Shown piece after piece: positions 42,573 through 49,933 of a stretch of DNA of 51,564 nt (within the stretch, counting starts at the first letter, position 1; every line of letters begins with the position of its first letter). A program made the translations under genes and the position numbers. Location of the stretch: the NCBI GenBank assembly GCA_031406795.1, contig JANOHV010000224.1:1-51564 (forward strand), given 5' to 3'. The notes under the pieces are model-generated. The model saw only the letters and a list, made by a program, of their open reading frames with translations, did not search any database and was not told the DNA's origin. The DNA is from DATDCY01 sp031406795 [NCBI: Candidatus Rokuibacteriota bacterium]. Its GTDB lineage: Bacteria > JAUVQV01.

Positions 42573-44267
42573 ATGAAAAGCATGGCCAGAGGATTGGTAG
42601 CGGTAGTACTGTCGTTCTTGCTGTTTCCGGGTAGCGCTGCGGCAGCCCTGCTGCTGTCCGAAAGCTTCGAGACTGCCGTGCCCCCTGCCGGCTGGATCAA
42701 GCATAGTCCCGACGGCGGCACCGGCTGGAATCGTCAAACCAACGGCACGACGCCGATCCCCGGGTTTGAGAATCTCGTGGGTACGGTGACCACCCCCGCC
42801 GGCGGCGGAAACGGCGTCGCCTTTGCCACCTATCTGACCGGCGGAACCGTGCCGGACATCAACGGAGCCTTCCCCAACGACCAGTGGCTGGTCACTCCGG
42901 GAGTAGCCATAACGACGGCGGGAACGAATCTTACTTTCTGGGTCAGAAAATTCACCGATCTCATCGACAACCTGGAAGTCAAGATCTCCACGACCACCAA
43001 CGCACTGCCCAGCTTCACGACGAGCCTCGCCTTGTACGCGTTCGGCAATGTGCCGGAAGACTGGAACCAGAAAACGATCAGTCTCGACGCGTTTGTCGGC
43101 CAGACGGTCTTCATCGCCTTCAGAGAGTTCGTCGCCGACAATTTCTTCGACGGCGATGCGCTGTTTCTCGATCTGGTGACGATCGCCAGCCCGCTGCTGG
43201 ACCAGACGCTCACGGTGACCGGGCACGCCCCGGCGCGCGCGATGATCGGCGACATCTTCGCGGTGGCGGCGACGGCGACCTCGGGGCTGCCGGTTGCGAT
43301 CACGGCTACGGGTGCGTGCAGCGGCAGCGGCGCGGGTACCGCGCTGGTCACGATGACCGCTACCAACGGCAACTGTCTGGTCGCGTTCAACCAGGCCGGC
43401 GACACCAACTTTGGCGCCGCGCTGCCGGTGATGGAGCAAGTCCGCGCATTCGCGGCGAAGAACGATTTCGACGGGGACGGCCGCTCCGACCTCGGCGTTT
43501 ACAATCCGACCGGCGGCAACTGGTACCTGTTCAAGAGCGCGGAGGGATTCTCGGAGAGCCTGTTCGGCTACGCCGGAACAGTCCCCGTTCCGGGTGACTT
43601 CGACGGTGACGGCCGGGATGACATCGGGGTCTACGACGATCAGGGCGGCAAGTGGTTCCTGTCGAAGAGCCTGGAAGGGCACCAGGAGACGGACTTCGGC
43701 TACGCCGGGACGATCCCGGTGGTCGGGGACTTCGACGGCGACGGTCGGGATGACTTCGGCGTCTACGATGATGCCGGCGGCAGCTGGAACCTGTTCAAGA
43801 GCGCCGCAGGGTTCTTCCACACGACATTCGGCTTTGACGGAACGATCCCGGTCGTGGGAGACTTCGACGGTGACGGCCGGGATGACTTCGGCGTCTACTA
43901 TCCGACCGGCGGCAACTGGTATCTGTTCAAGAGCACGGAAGGGTTCTTCCAGACGGCGTTCGGCTACGCCGGCACGATCCCGGTCGTGGGAGACTTCGAC
44001 GGCGACGGCCGGGATGACATTGGCGTCTACTATCCGCCCGGCGGTAACTGGTACCAGTTCAAGAGCTCGGAGGGTTTCTCGCAGACGACGTTCGGCTACG
44101 CGGGGACCGAACCGGTGGTCGGAGACTTCGACGGCGACGGTCGGGATGACATCGGCGTGTACTATCCCCCCGGCGGCAACTGGTACCTGTTCAAGAGCGC
44201 GGAAGGTTTTTCGCAGACGACGTTCGGGTACGCGGGGACCATGCCGGTTGGCGGCACGCTGCGCTAA
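42573..44267 (+). CDS. Exported protein with six FG-GAP/VCBS-like repeats
   Basis: The start at ATG 42573 (aaaaggggggcagca before it) puts a Sec signal (VVLSFLLFPGSAAA) at the N terminus of a 564-residue protein. Residues 25-205 resemble a lectin-like jelly roll of the cleaved-adhesin type (LLSESFETAVPPAGW, WLVTPGVAI, FIAFREFVADNF). A short Ig-like linker (about 210-295) is followed by six 44-residue repeats starting DFDGDGRDDIGVY and ending FGYAGTxPVVG; the DxDGDGxxD core is a calcium-binding loop. The protein ends in GGTLR, exactly like the 47111 protein. It is probably cell-surface or secreted. Confidence 0.85.
   Translation: MKSMARGLVAVVLSFLLFPGSAAAALLLSESFETAVPPAGWIKHSPDGGTGWNRQTNGTTPIPGFENLVGTVTTPAGGGNGVAFATYLTGGTVPDINGAFPNDQWLVTPGVAITTAGTNLTFWVRKFTDLIDNLEVKISTTTNALPSFTTSLALYAFGNVPEDWNQKTISLDAFVGQTVFIAFREFVADNFFDGDALFLDLVTIASPLLDQTLTVTGHAPARAMIGDIFAVAATATSGLPVAITATGACSGSGAGTALVTMTATNGNCLVAFNQAGDTNFGAALPVMEQVRAFAAKNDFDGDGRSDLGVYNPTGGNWYLFKSAEGFSESLFGYAGTVPVPGDFDGDGRDDIGVYDDQGGKWFLSKSLEGHQETDFGYAGTIPVVGDFDGDGRDDFGVYDDAGGSWNLFKSAAGFFHTTFGFDGTIPVVGDFDGDGRDDFGVYYPTGGNWYLFKSTEGFFQTAFGYAGTIPVVGDFDGDGRDDIGVYYPPGGNWYQFKSSEGFSQTTFGYAGTEPVVGDFDGDGRDDIGVYYPPGGNWYLFKSAEGFSQTTFGYAGTMPVGGTLR
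43464..44267 (+). repeat. Six tandem 132-base coding repeats
   Basis: Each unit encodes 44 residues, DFDGDG..D.GVY......W..F.S.EGF...FGYAGT.PVVG. The later units are very similar at the DNA level, so recombination between them is likely. The block is 804 bases including the stop codon. Confidence 0.9.
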
Positions 44268-44338
44268 CATAATCGTCGTCACATGCTGAAAGGATTACCA
44301 GACGTGGCTGCATTTAGTCGAACTGGAGGGGGAGAGAG

Positions 44339-45745
44339 ATGGAAGGGATAAAGAGGCGGGACTTTCTCAAGTACGGCTTGAGCGGCGCGGCGGCACTCGT
44401 CGTGGGCACGAAGATGCCCTGGCTGATGAAGAACGAGGCCTATGCGGCGGTCCATACCCAGACCCTCAATTTTCACATCACCGATGCCGTGAAAGACATG
44501 GTGACGCACAACGCCATCAACTCCGCGCAATGCTATTTCTGGATCTTCAAGGAAGACACTTTCCCGGCCGAGTGTCCCGGGCCCAACATCTTCACCACGC
44601 AGGGGGATGTCGTCCGCATCGTCATCACCAACGACCTGGACGCGCCGCATTCGTTCTTCATCCCGGGCATGTTCGACAGCGGCCCCATCGCCCCGGGCGC
44701 CAAGGTCACGAAGTTCTTCACTGCGACCAAGTCCGGGTCCTTCCTGTATCACGACAACCTGAACGAGCCGGTGAACCGGGCGATGGGGCTGCATGGCGCC
44801 TTCATCGTCATGCCCCGGGCGGCTGCGGCCGGGCACAAGTTCACGCCGTACGATAATCCGACGCCGATGATCCAGAAACTGTTCGACGAACTCGGCACCG
44901 CGGCCCACTGGCCCGGCCTGCCCTGGGAGCAGGGCGATCCGGCAACCGACACGCAGGCATTCCGGCAGTATGTCTGGGTGACGCACGAAGCCAGCCCCGT
45001 CCTGTTCGCAGAGGTGGGCAACGCCGCGCCCGGAACGGGCTTCCGCATCCCGGCGAACTTCGTGAACGCCATCTTCAACGACCCCTATGCCGACACCTTC
45101 AATACCGGGGTCTTCAACCGCAAGCCCCACTTCTTCACGATCAACGGACAATCCGGCCACTTCGCGCACAACAACCCGTTCATCTGCCCGAACCTCCGCG
45201 TGGGCGAACCGTGCGTCATCCGGGTCCTGGGCGCCGGGGTTAACACCCATTCCATGCACATCCACGCCAACCACGTCTACGTTCTCTCGCTGGACAACCA
45301 GCTGTCCAACGACCTCTGGTGGGTGGACACCATGACCAACAGCCCGCTGCGCGGCTTCGACTGGCTGGTGCCCTACATGCGGCCGCCCGACATCCCCAAT
45401 GTCCGCGGGATCGGCCTGGCGGATCCCGGGCTGGTAACGCTCGCCGGCGGCACGACCTGGCCGCCGAATGAAGAGCTGAACACGTTCTTCCCGCCGATCG
45501 GCACGCTGGCCGACCCGCTTAACCCGCTCTCCCCGGATATCTCGGTGCAGCTCTCCCCCCTCTGTTTTCCGATGCACTCCCACACCGAGGCGTCCCAGAC
45601 CTCCCAGGGCGGCAGCTACAACCTCGGCTTGATTTCCGGGATGAACTTTATCGGTGACCGCAACACCCCGGGCGGCGTCACGACCTTCCCGCTGATGCAC
45701 ACGGACAATCACGGTCCCGATAAGACGGGACCGGCGGCCGGCTAG
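44339..45745 (+). CDS. Tat-exported multicopper oxidase-like subunit carrying the HxxHxH motif
   Basis: The protein has 468 residues; the N terminus KRRDFLKYGLSGAAAL is a twin-arginine signal (Arg6-Arg7), as expected for a protein exported folded. The first cupredoxin domain has lost the HxH copper motifs (PHSF at 103-106, YHDN at 137-140). The last domain keeps H304-SM-H307-I-H309, the type 1/2/3 ligand motif, and then Cys409-FPM-H413-S-H415, a non-standard version of the final HCH motif, followed by a GLISGM segment. Alone it lacks half of a trinuclear copper site. The next gene, 36 bases on, encodes the complementary half. It resembles bacterial copper oxidases with the PLCFPMHxHxE segment. 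Confidence 0.85.
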   Translation: MEGIKRRDFLKYGLSGAAALVVGTKMPWLMKNEAYAAVHTQTLNFHITDAVKDMVTHNAINSAQCYFWIFKEDTFPAECPGPNIFTTQGDVVRIVITNDLDAPHSFFIPGMFDSGPIAPGAKVTKFFTATKSGSFLYHDNLNEPVNRAMGLHGAFIVMPRAAAAGHKFTPYDNPTPMIQKLFDELGTAAHWPGLPWEQGDPATDTQAFRQYVWVTHEASPVLFAEVGNAAPGTGFRIPANFVNAIFNDPYADTFNTGVFNRKPHFFTINGQSGHFAHNNPFICPNLRVGEPCVIRVLGAGVNTHSMHIHANHVYVLSLDNQLSNDLWWVDTMTNSPLRGFDWLVPYMRPPDIPNVRGIGLADPGLVTLAGGTTWPPNEELNTFFPPIGTLADPLNPLSPDISVQLSPLCFPMHSHTEASQTSQGGSYNLGLISGMNFIGDRNTPGGVTTFPLMHTDNHGPDKTGPAAG

Positions 45746-45780
45746 CGTCAAGCAGCGCAAACAGAAGAAGGAGAGAGATC

Positions 45781-47079
45781 ATGTCGGTCGCAATCCCAGC
45801 GCATCACATATTTCGCAAGTCGGTGGTCGGCGACGAGAATGAGTGGGTCAAGATGTTCGACCCGCCCACGGAGAGCCCGGCGACCCCGGAGAATCTGTCC
45901 CCGACGAACCCCGTGCCGGCGTTCGTCGCCGCCACCGTTCCCGGGGCCACGAATGCGGTACCCAATACGGTGGAAGTCGGCCTGATGCACGGGCGGCGCA
46001 TCACGATGTGGGACGGGAAACAGGTGATGTTCTTTCTGATCGACAATGGGGATGTTCCCGCTACCGCGGCGGGCACGTTTCCGGGCCCGACCCTCCGGGT
46101 GCCCCGGGGAGTGGTCTTCCACGCCGACACCAGGGGCGCCGGGCCGCCCCCGCACACCATCCACTGGCATGGCATCGAGCCGACCCCCATGAACGACGGG
46201 GTCGGGCACTGTTCGATGGAGATCGGGCAGTACACCTACCAGTTTCAGCCCAACTTCATCGGCAGCTATTTCTACCACTGTCACCGCAACACCGTGCAGC
46301 ATTTCGAATTCGGCCTCTACGGTTTTCTGATCATCGAGCCGCCCGACGCGTATGCCCAGCAGAATCCGGCCCTCCCGAACTACGCCGGCGGCTATCCCCG
46401 GCGGACCGCGGCCAACCTCGCCAAGTTTCCGCAGTTCCCCGGTTTCGTCGCCGGCGCGCTGACCAGCGGCGACCCCCACGCGATGACCGTTCCGTACGAC
46501 ACGGAGGCTCTCTGGGTCATCGATGACCGGGACTCCACCTGGAGCGACAACATGAGCAATGCCCGGGACACCATGCCGGCGCACGGCACCCAGCCCGGTA
46601 TCAACGACGTATTCACCAAAGGGGATCTGCACGATTTCAACGCCGATTATTTCTTTGTCACCGGCGTCCCCTTCCCGGCTCCGGTGGGGAGCACGATTTC
46701 CTGCGCGCCAAACGTGGTCGTTCCCGCCGAACTGAACAGCGGCGTTGTCGGGATGCAAGTCTCGATCAATTCCCAGGTCAACAAGACCATCCTGGTCCGG
46801 TGCCTCTGTGCGTCGTACGTCAGCCTCAGGGTGAGCTTCCCCGTCGACATCACGATCATCGCCTGGGACGGCCGGGCCCTCGGGGTGCCGCCTTTCGGCA
46901 ATTACAGCGAACCCTATGTGGTGAAGGCCGGAACGCAGATCGCGCTCAGTACGGCCCGGCGCTTTGATGCGCTGATCCGATCGGCAACGCCGGTGAACTC
47001 CTTCGCCAATGTCGAGTTCATCAACAACCGGGGCGGCCAGACGCTGTTGAACGGCCGGATTCCCATTGTGATTGCTTAG
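45781..47079 (+). CDS. Multicopper oxidase-like subunit with HWH and HCH motifs, no signal peptide
   Basis: The protein has 432 residues starting at ATG 45781 behind gaaggagagagatc. The N terminus (MSVAIPAHHIFRKS) has no signal peptide. The first cupredoxin domain has H128-W-H130 and Y165-H166-C167-H168 with H174-FEFGLYG, which are the first two copper motifs of the Cu-oxidase_3 family. The second domain (about 290-430) has none, and there is no HxxHxH motif and no third domain. The protein therefore carries the two motifs its neighbour lacks. The simplest reading is a heterodimeric oxidase whose trinuclear site forms at the interface, with this subunit exported as a Tat hitchhiker. Confidence 0.85.
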   Translation: MSVAIPAHHIFRKSVVGDENEWVKMFDPPTESPATPENLSPTNPVPAFVAATVPGATNAVPNTVEVGLMHGRRITMWDGKQVMFFLIDNGDVPATAAGTFPGPTLRVPRGVVFHADTRGAGPPPHTIHWHGIEPTPMNDGVGHCSMEIGQYTYQFQPNFIGSYFYHCHRNTVQHFEFGLYGFLIIEPPDAYAQQNPALPNYAGGYPRRTAANLAKFPQFPGFVAGALTSGDPHAMTVPYDTEALWVIDDRDSTWSDNMSNARDTMPAHGTQPGINDVFTKGDLHDFNADYFFVTGVPFPAPVGSTISCAPNVVVPAELNSGVVGMQVSINSQVNKTILVRCLCASYVSLRVSFPVDITIIAWDGRALGVPPFGNYSEPYVVKAGTQIALSTARRFDALIRSATPVNSFANVEFINNRGGQTLLNGRIPIVIA

Positions 47080-47110
47080 CAGAAATGCCAAAGAAGGCGG
47101 GGGGGTTGCC

Positions 47111-49726
47111 ATGTGTATAGAGAGCTTCTCAAGAAGAGCGATGCTCGTTTCTGCTCTCCTGTTCGTCGTGGGTTTCCCGTTGCTCTTTCCGGGACCTGCG
47201 GCGGCGGGGATCTCGTGGGATAAAAGAGCACGGCTGCCGCAGGGGAACCATCTGTCGGCAACGGCCGACGGCGCCGGCCTGATCGTTGCGGTGGGGGACG
47301 GGGGGACCATTCAGACCTCTCCGGATGGGATCGCCTGGACCCTGCGGAATTCGGGTGTTCTCGTGAACCTAACCGGACTGGCCTTCGCCAACGGCCTCTT
47401 CGTTGCGACCGGGAGTAACGGCACGATTCTGACCTCTCCGGATGGGGTGATTTGGACTGCCCGAACATCAGGGGTCTGGGTCGAACTCTTTGACGTCGCT
47501 TTCGGCAACGGCGTCTTCGTCGCGGTGGGAGGACACGGAACCGCACTGACCTCCACGGACGGGATCACCTGGGTCCCCCAGAATACCTTTCTCCTGAATG
47601 ACCTCGTCGCCGTGGCCTTCGGCAATGGCAGATTCGTCTCCGTGGGAATCGTCGGCAACATTGTGACCTCTTTCGACGGGGTGGTCTGGAGTTCGCAGAC
47701 CGTCGGGGTCCCGAACAACGAATTCATCCCGAACGATCTGACGGGAATCACGTTCGGGAATGGTACGTTTGTCGCGGTCGGGAGTCTGGGACTCATCCTG
47801 ACCTCCACGGACGCGGTGATCTGGACCGTGAGAGCCACGCTGAGCGCATTCGATCTCTCCGATGTGGCCTTCGGCAACAACACCTTCGTGGCCGGGGGAG
47901 GGTTCGGCACGCTGCTTTCGTCGACGAATGGAACAAACTGGACTCCCCGGGCATCCGGCACGACGAATGTGATCAACGCCGTCGACTTCGTTGCCGCCGG
48001 ATTCGTTGCCGTGGGGGATCTGGGCACGACCCTGACCTCGCCGACCGGAGTGGCGTGGTCCCTGCGCTCCTCGGGAAGCCCGGAGTGGTTCTTCGGAGTC
48101 GCGGACGGCGTCGTTCTTGGCAACGAAGTCCTGGTGGGAGTCGGGAGCGGCGGTATGATCGCCACCTCAACCGATGGGGTGACCTGGACCGCGCAGACCT
48201 CGGGGACCACCGAGGTTCTCTTCGGCGTCACTTCAGGAGTTGTTGCGGGGAACACTCTCTTCGTGGCCGTCGGGAGTGCCGGCACGGTCCTGACCTCTTC
48301 GAACGGGGTGAACTGGACCCCGCGAGCGTCAGGAACCGCGCTGGATCTGCTGGGAGTCGCCTTCGGCAACAACACCTTCGTTGCGGTGGGGCTGTTCGGC
48401 GCTATCTCGACCTCGGCCGATGGGACGGCTTGGGCTGCGCAGGTGCTGGGGAGTGACTTCCACGCAGTCACGTTCGGCAACGGCATCTTCGTCGCGGTAG
48501 GAAATGCCGGCGCGATCTCGACCTCGCCCACCGGCGCGACCTGGACGCTCGTCAACTCGGGGACCGGGCAGGATCTCTTCGGCGTCGCGCATGGCAGCGG
48601 CGACTTCGTGGCGGTCGGAGCGGGAGGCACCATTCTGACCTCGCCCGCCGGCGTGATCTGGACGCCTCGGGCATCGGGGACGGTGCACGGCCTCTATGGC
48701 ATCGCGCTGGGCAGCCACGAATTCCTGGCCGTCGGCGGATTCGGGACGGTTCTGACTTCCGTGAACGGCATCAGTTGGGCTCCCGAGGATTTCGCCAAGG
48801 CTGCTTCCACCCAATTGTTGGGCATCACCTTCGCGGGAGCCAGCTTCGTCACCGTGGGTAGTGCGGGCACGATCATGCAATCCGCGGTCCCGGCGTTGAT
48901 CGCAGCCCTGAACCAGCGGAACGATTTCGACGGCGATGGCCGCTCGGATATCGGCGTCTACTATCCGCCAGGCGGCAACTGGTACATCTTCAACAGCTCC
49001 ACCGGGTTCTTCCAGACGACGTTCGGGTATGAAGGGACGCTGCCGATCACCGGCAACTTCGACGCCGACGCGATGAGCGACATCGGCGCCTACTATCCCC
49101 CCGGCGGCAACTGGTACATGTTCAAGAGCGCGGATGGTTTCATGCAGACAACGTTCGGCTACGAGGGGACGATCCCGGTGGTCGGGGACTTCGACGCCGA
49201 CGGCATCAGCGACATCGGCGCCTACTATCCGCCCGGCGGCAACTGGTATTTCTTCAAGAGCACGGAAGGGTTCTCGCAGACGACCTTCGGCTACGCCGGG
49301 ACGATCCCGCTGGTCGGGGATTTCGACGGCGACGGCAGGAGCGACATCGCCGCCTACTATCCGCCCGGCGGCAACTGGTACATGTTCAAGAGCACGGAAG
49401 GGTTCTTCCAGACGGCCTTCGGCTACGACGGGACGATCCCGGTGGTCGGGGACTTCGACGGCGATGGGCGCGATGACATCGGCGTCTACTATCCGCCCGG
49501 CGGCAACTGGTACCTGTTCAAGAGCACGGAAGGGTTCTTCCAGACGACTTTCGGCTATGCGGGGACGGAACCGGTGGTCGGGGACTTCGATGGGGACGCG
49601 CGGGATGACATCGCCGTCTACTACCCCGCCGGTGGCAACTGGTACCAGTTCAAGAGCACGGAAGGGTTCTTCCAGACGACCTTCGGGTTCGAAGGGACGA
49701 TCCCGATCGGCGGCACGCTGCGGTAG
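47111..49726 (+). CDS. Exported double-propeller protein with six FG-GAP/VCBS-like repeats
   Basis: The protein has 871 residues from ATG 47111, with a Sec signal (LLFVVGFPLLFPGPAAA). Residues 35-600 contain fourteen YCF48/BNR-type blades, each about 40 residues, with the core FGNGxFVAVGxxGTILTSxDGxxWTxRxSG. Fourteen blades would make two seven-bladed propellers. The C-terminal 267 residues are six 44-residue DFDGDG repeats and the GGTLR end, as in the 42573 protein. Despite YCF48 resemblance there is no photosynthesis context; these propellers also occur in sialidase- or adhesin-like surface proteins. It follows the copper oxidase pair by 31 bases and may be co-transcribed. Confidence 0.85.
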   Translation: MCIESFSRRAMLVSALLFVVGFPLLFPGPAAAGISWDKRARLPQGNHLSATADGAGLIVAVGDGGTIQTSPDGIAWTLRNSGVLVNLTGLAFANGLFVATGSNGTILTSPDGVIWTARTSGVWVELFDVAFGNGVFVAVGGHGTALTSTDGITWVPQNTFLLNDLVAVAFGNGRFVSVGIVGNIVTSFDGVVWSSQTVGVPNNEFIPNDLTGITFGNGTFVAVGSLGLILTSTDAVIWTVRATLSAFDLSDVAFGNNTFVAGGGFGTLLSSTNGTNWTPRASGTTNVINAVDFVAAGFVAVGDLGTTLTSPTGVAWSLRSSGSPEWFFGVADGVVLGNEVLVGVGSGGMIATSTDGVTWTAQTSGTTEVLFGVTSGVVAGNTLFVAVGSAGTVLTSSNGVNWTPRASGTALDLLGVAFGNNTFVAVGLFGAISTSADGTAWAAQVLGSDFHAVTFGNGIFVAVGNAGAISTSPTGATWTLVNSGTGQDLFGVAHGSGDFVAVGAGGTILTSPAGVIWTPRASGTVHGLYGIALGSHEFLAVGGFGTVLTSVNGISWAPEDFAKAASTQLLGITFAGASFVTVGSAGTIMQSAVPALIAALNQRNDFDGDGRSDIGVYYPPGGNWYIFNSSTGFFQTTFGYEGTLPITGNFDADAMSDIGAYYPPGGNWYMFKSADGFMQTTFGYEGTIPVVGDFDADGISDIGAYYPPGGNWYFFKSTEGFSQTTFGYAGTIPLVGDFDGDGRSDIAAYYPPGGNWYMFKSTEGFFQTAFGYDGTIPVVGDFDGDGRDDIGVYYPPGGNWYLFKSTEGFFQTTFGYAGTEPVVGDFDGDARDDIAVYYPAGGNWYQFKSTEGFFQTTFGFEGTIPIGGTLR
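48923..49726 (+). repeat. Six tandem 132-base coding repeats, second copy of the module
   Basis: The block has the same repeat number, unit length and total length (804 bases with the stop) as 43464-44267, and strong DNA similarity to it. Unit 2 has a degenerate calcium loop (NFDADAMSD). Confidence 0.9.
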
Positions 49727-49753
49727 CACGCGCCATCGAGAATTTCATGGAAC

Positions 49754-49790
49754 TCTCGCCCCCGCGGCGCCCACGCCGGCGGGGGCGAGA
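49754..49790 (+). terminator. Terminator-like hairpin after the double-propeller gene
   Basis: Twelve-base arms TCTCGCCCCCGC (49754-49765) and GCGGGGGCGAGA (49779-49790) with a 13-base loop lie 28 bases past the stop. No T-run follows, so termination efficiency is uncertain. Confidence 0.55.
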
Positions 49791-49933
49791 CTCGTGCCTG
49801 TCGCTTTGAACTCGACGGCGATCGGGCCGAGTCGGAGGGCCTGGTGAACCCGGCCGAATGAAGACAACGGTCAAGCTGAACGTCAGATCATGCAACGCTA
49901 CTGGGAATCTGGCATTGGTTGGAGGAGAGAGAC

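Noticed and set aside
43464-44267. Regular repeats as a possible CRISPR array
   Set aside because: Units are contiguous 132-base coding repeats without spacers and translate into conserved 44-residue units.
47111-48922. YCF48-like repeats as a photosystem II assembly factor
   Set aside because: No photosynthesis genes are near, the repeat number is doubled and the protein carries surface-type repeats at its C terminus.
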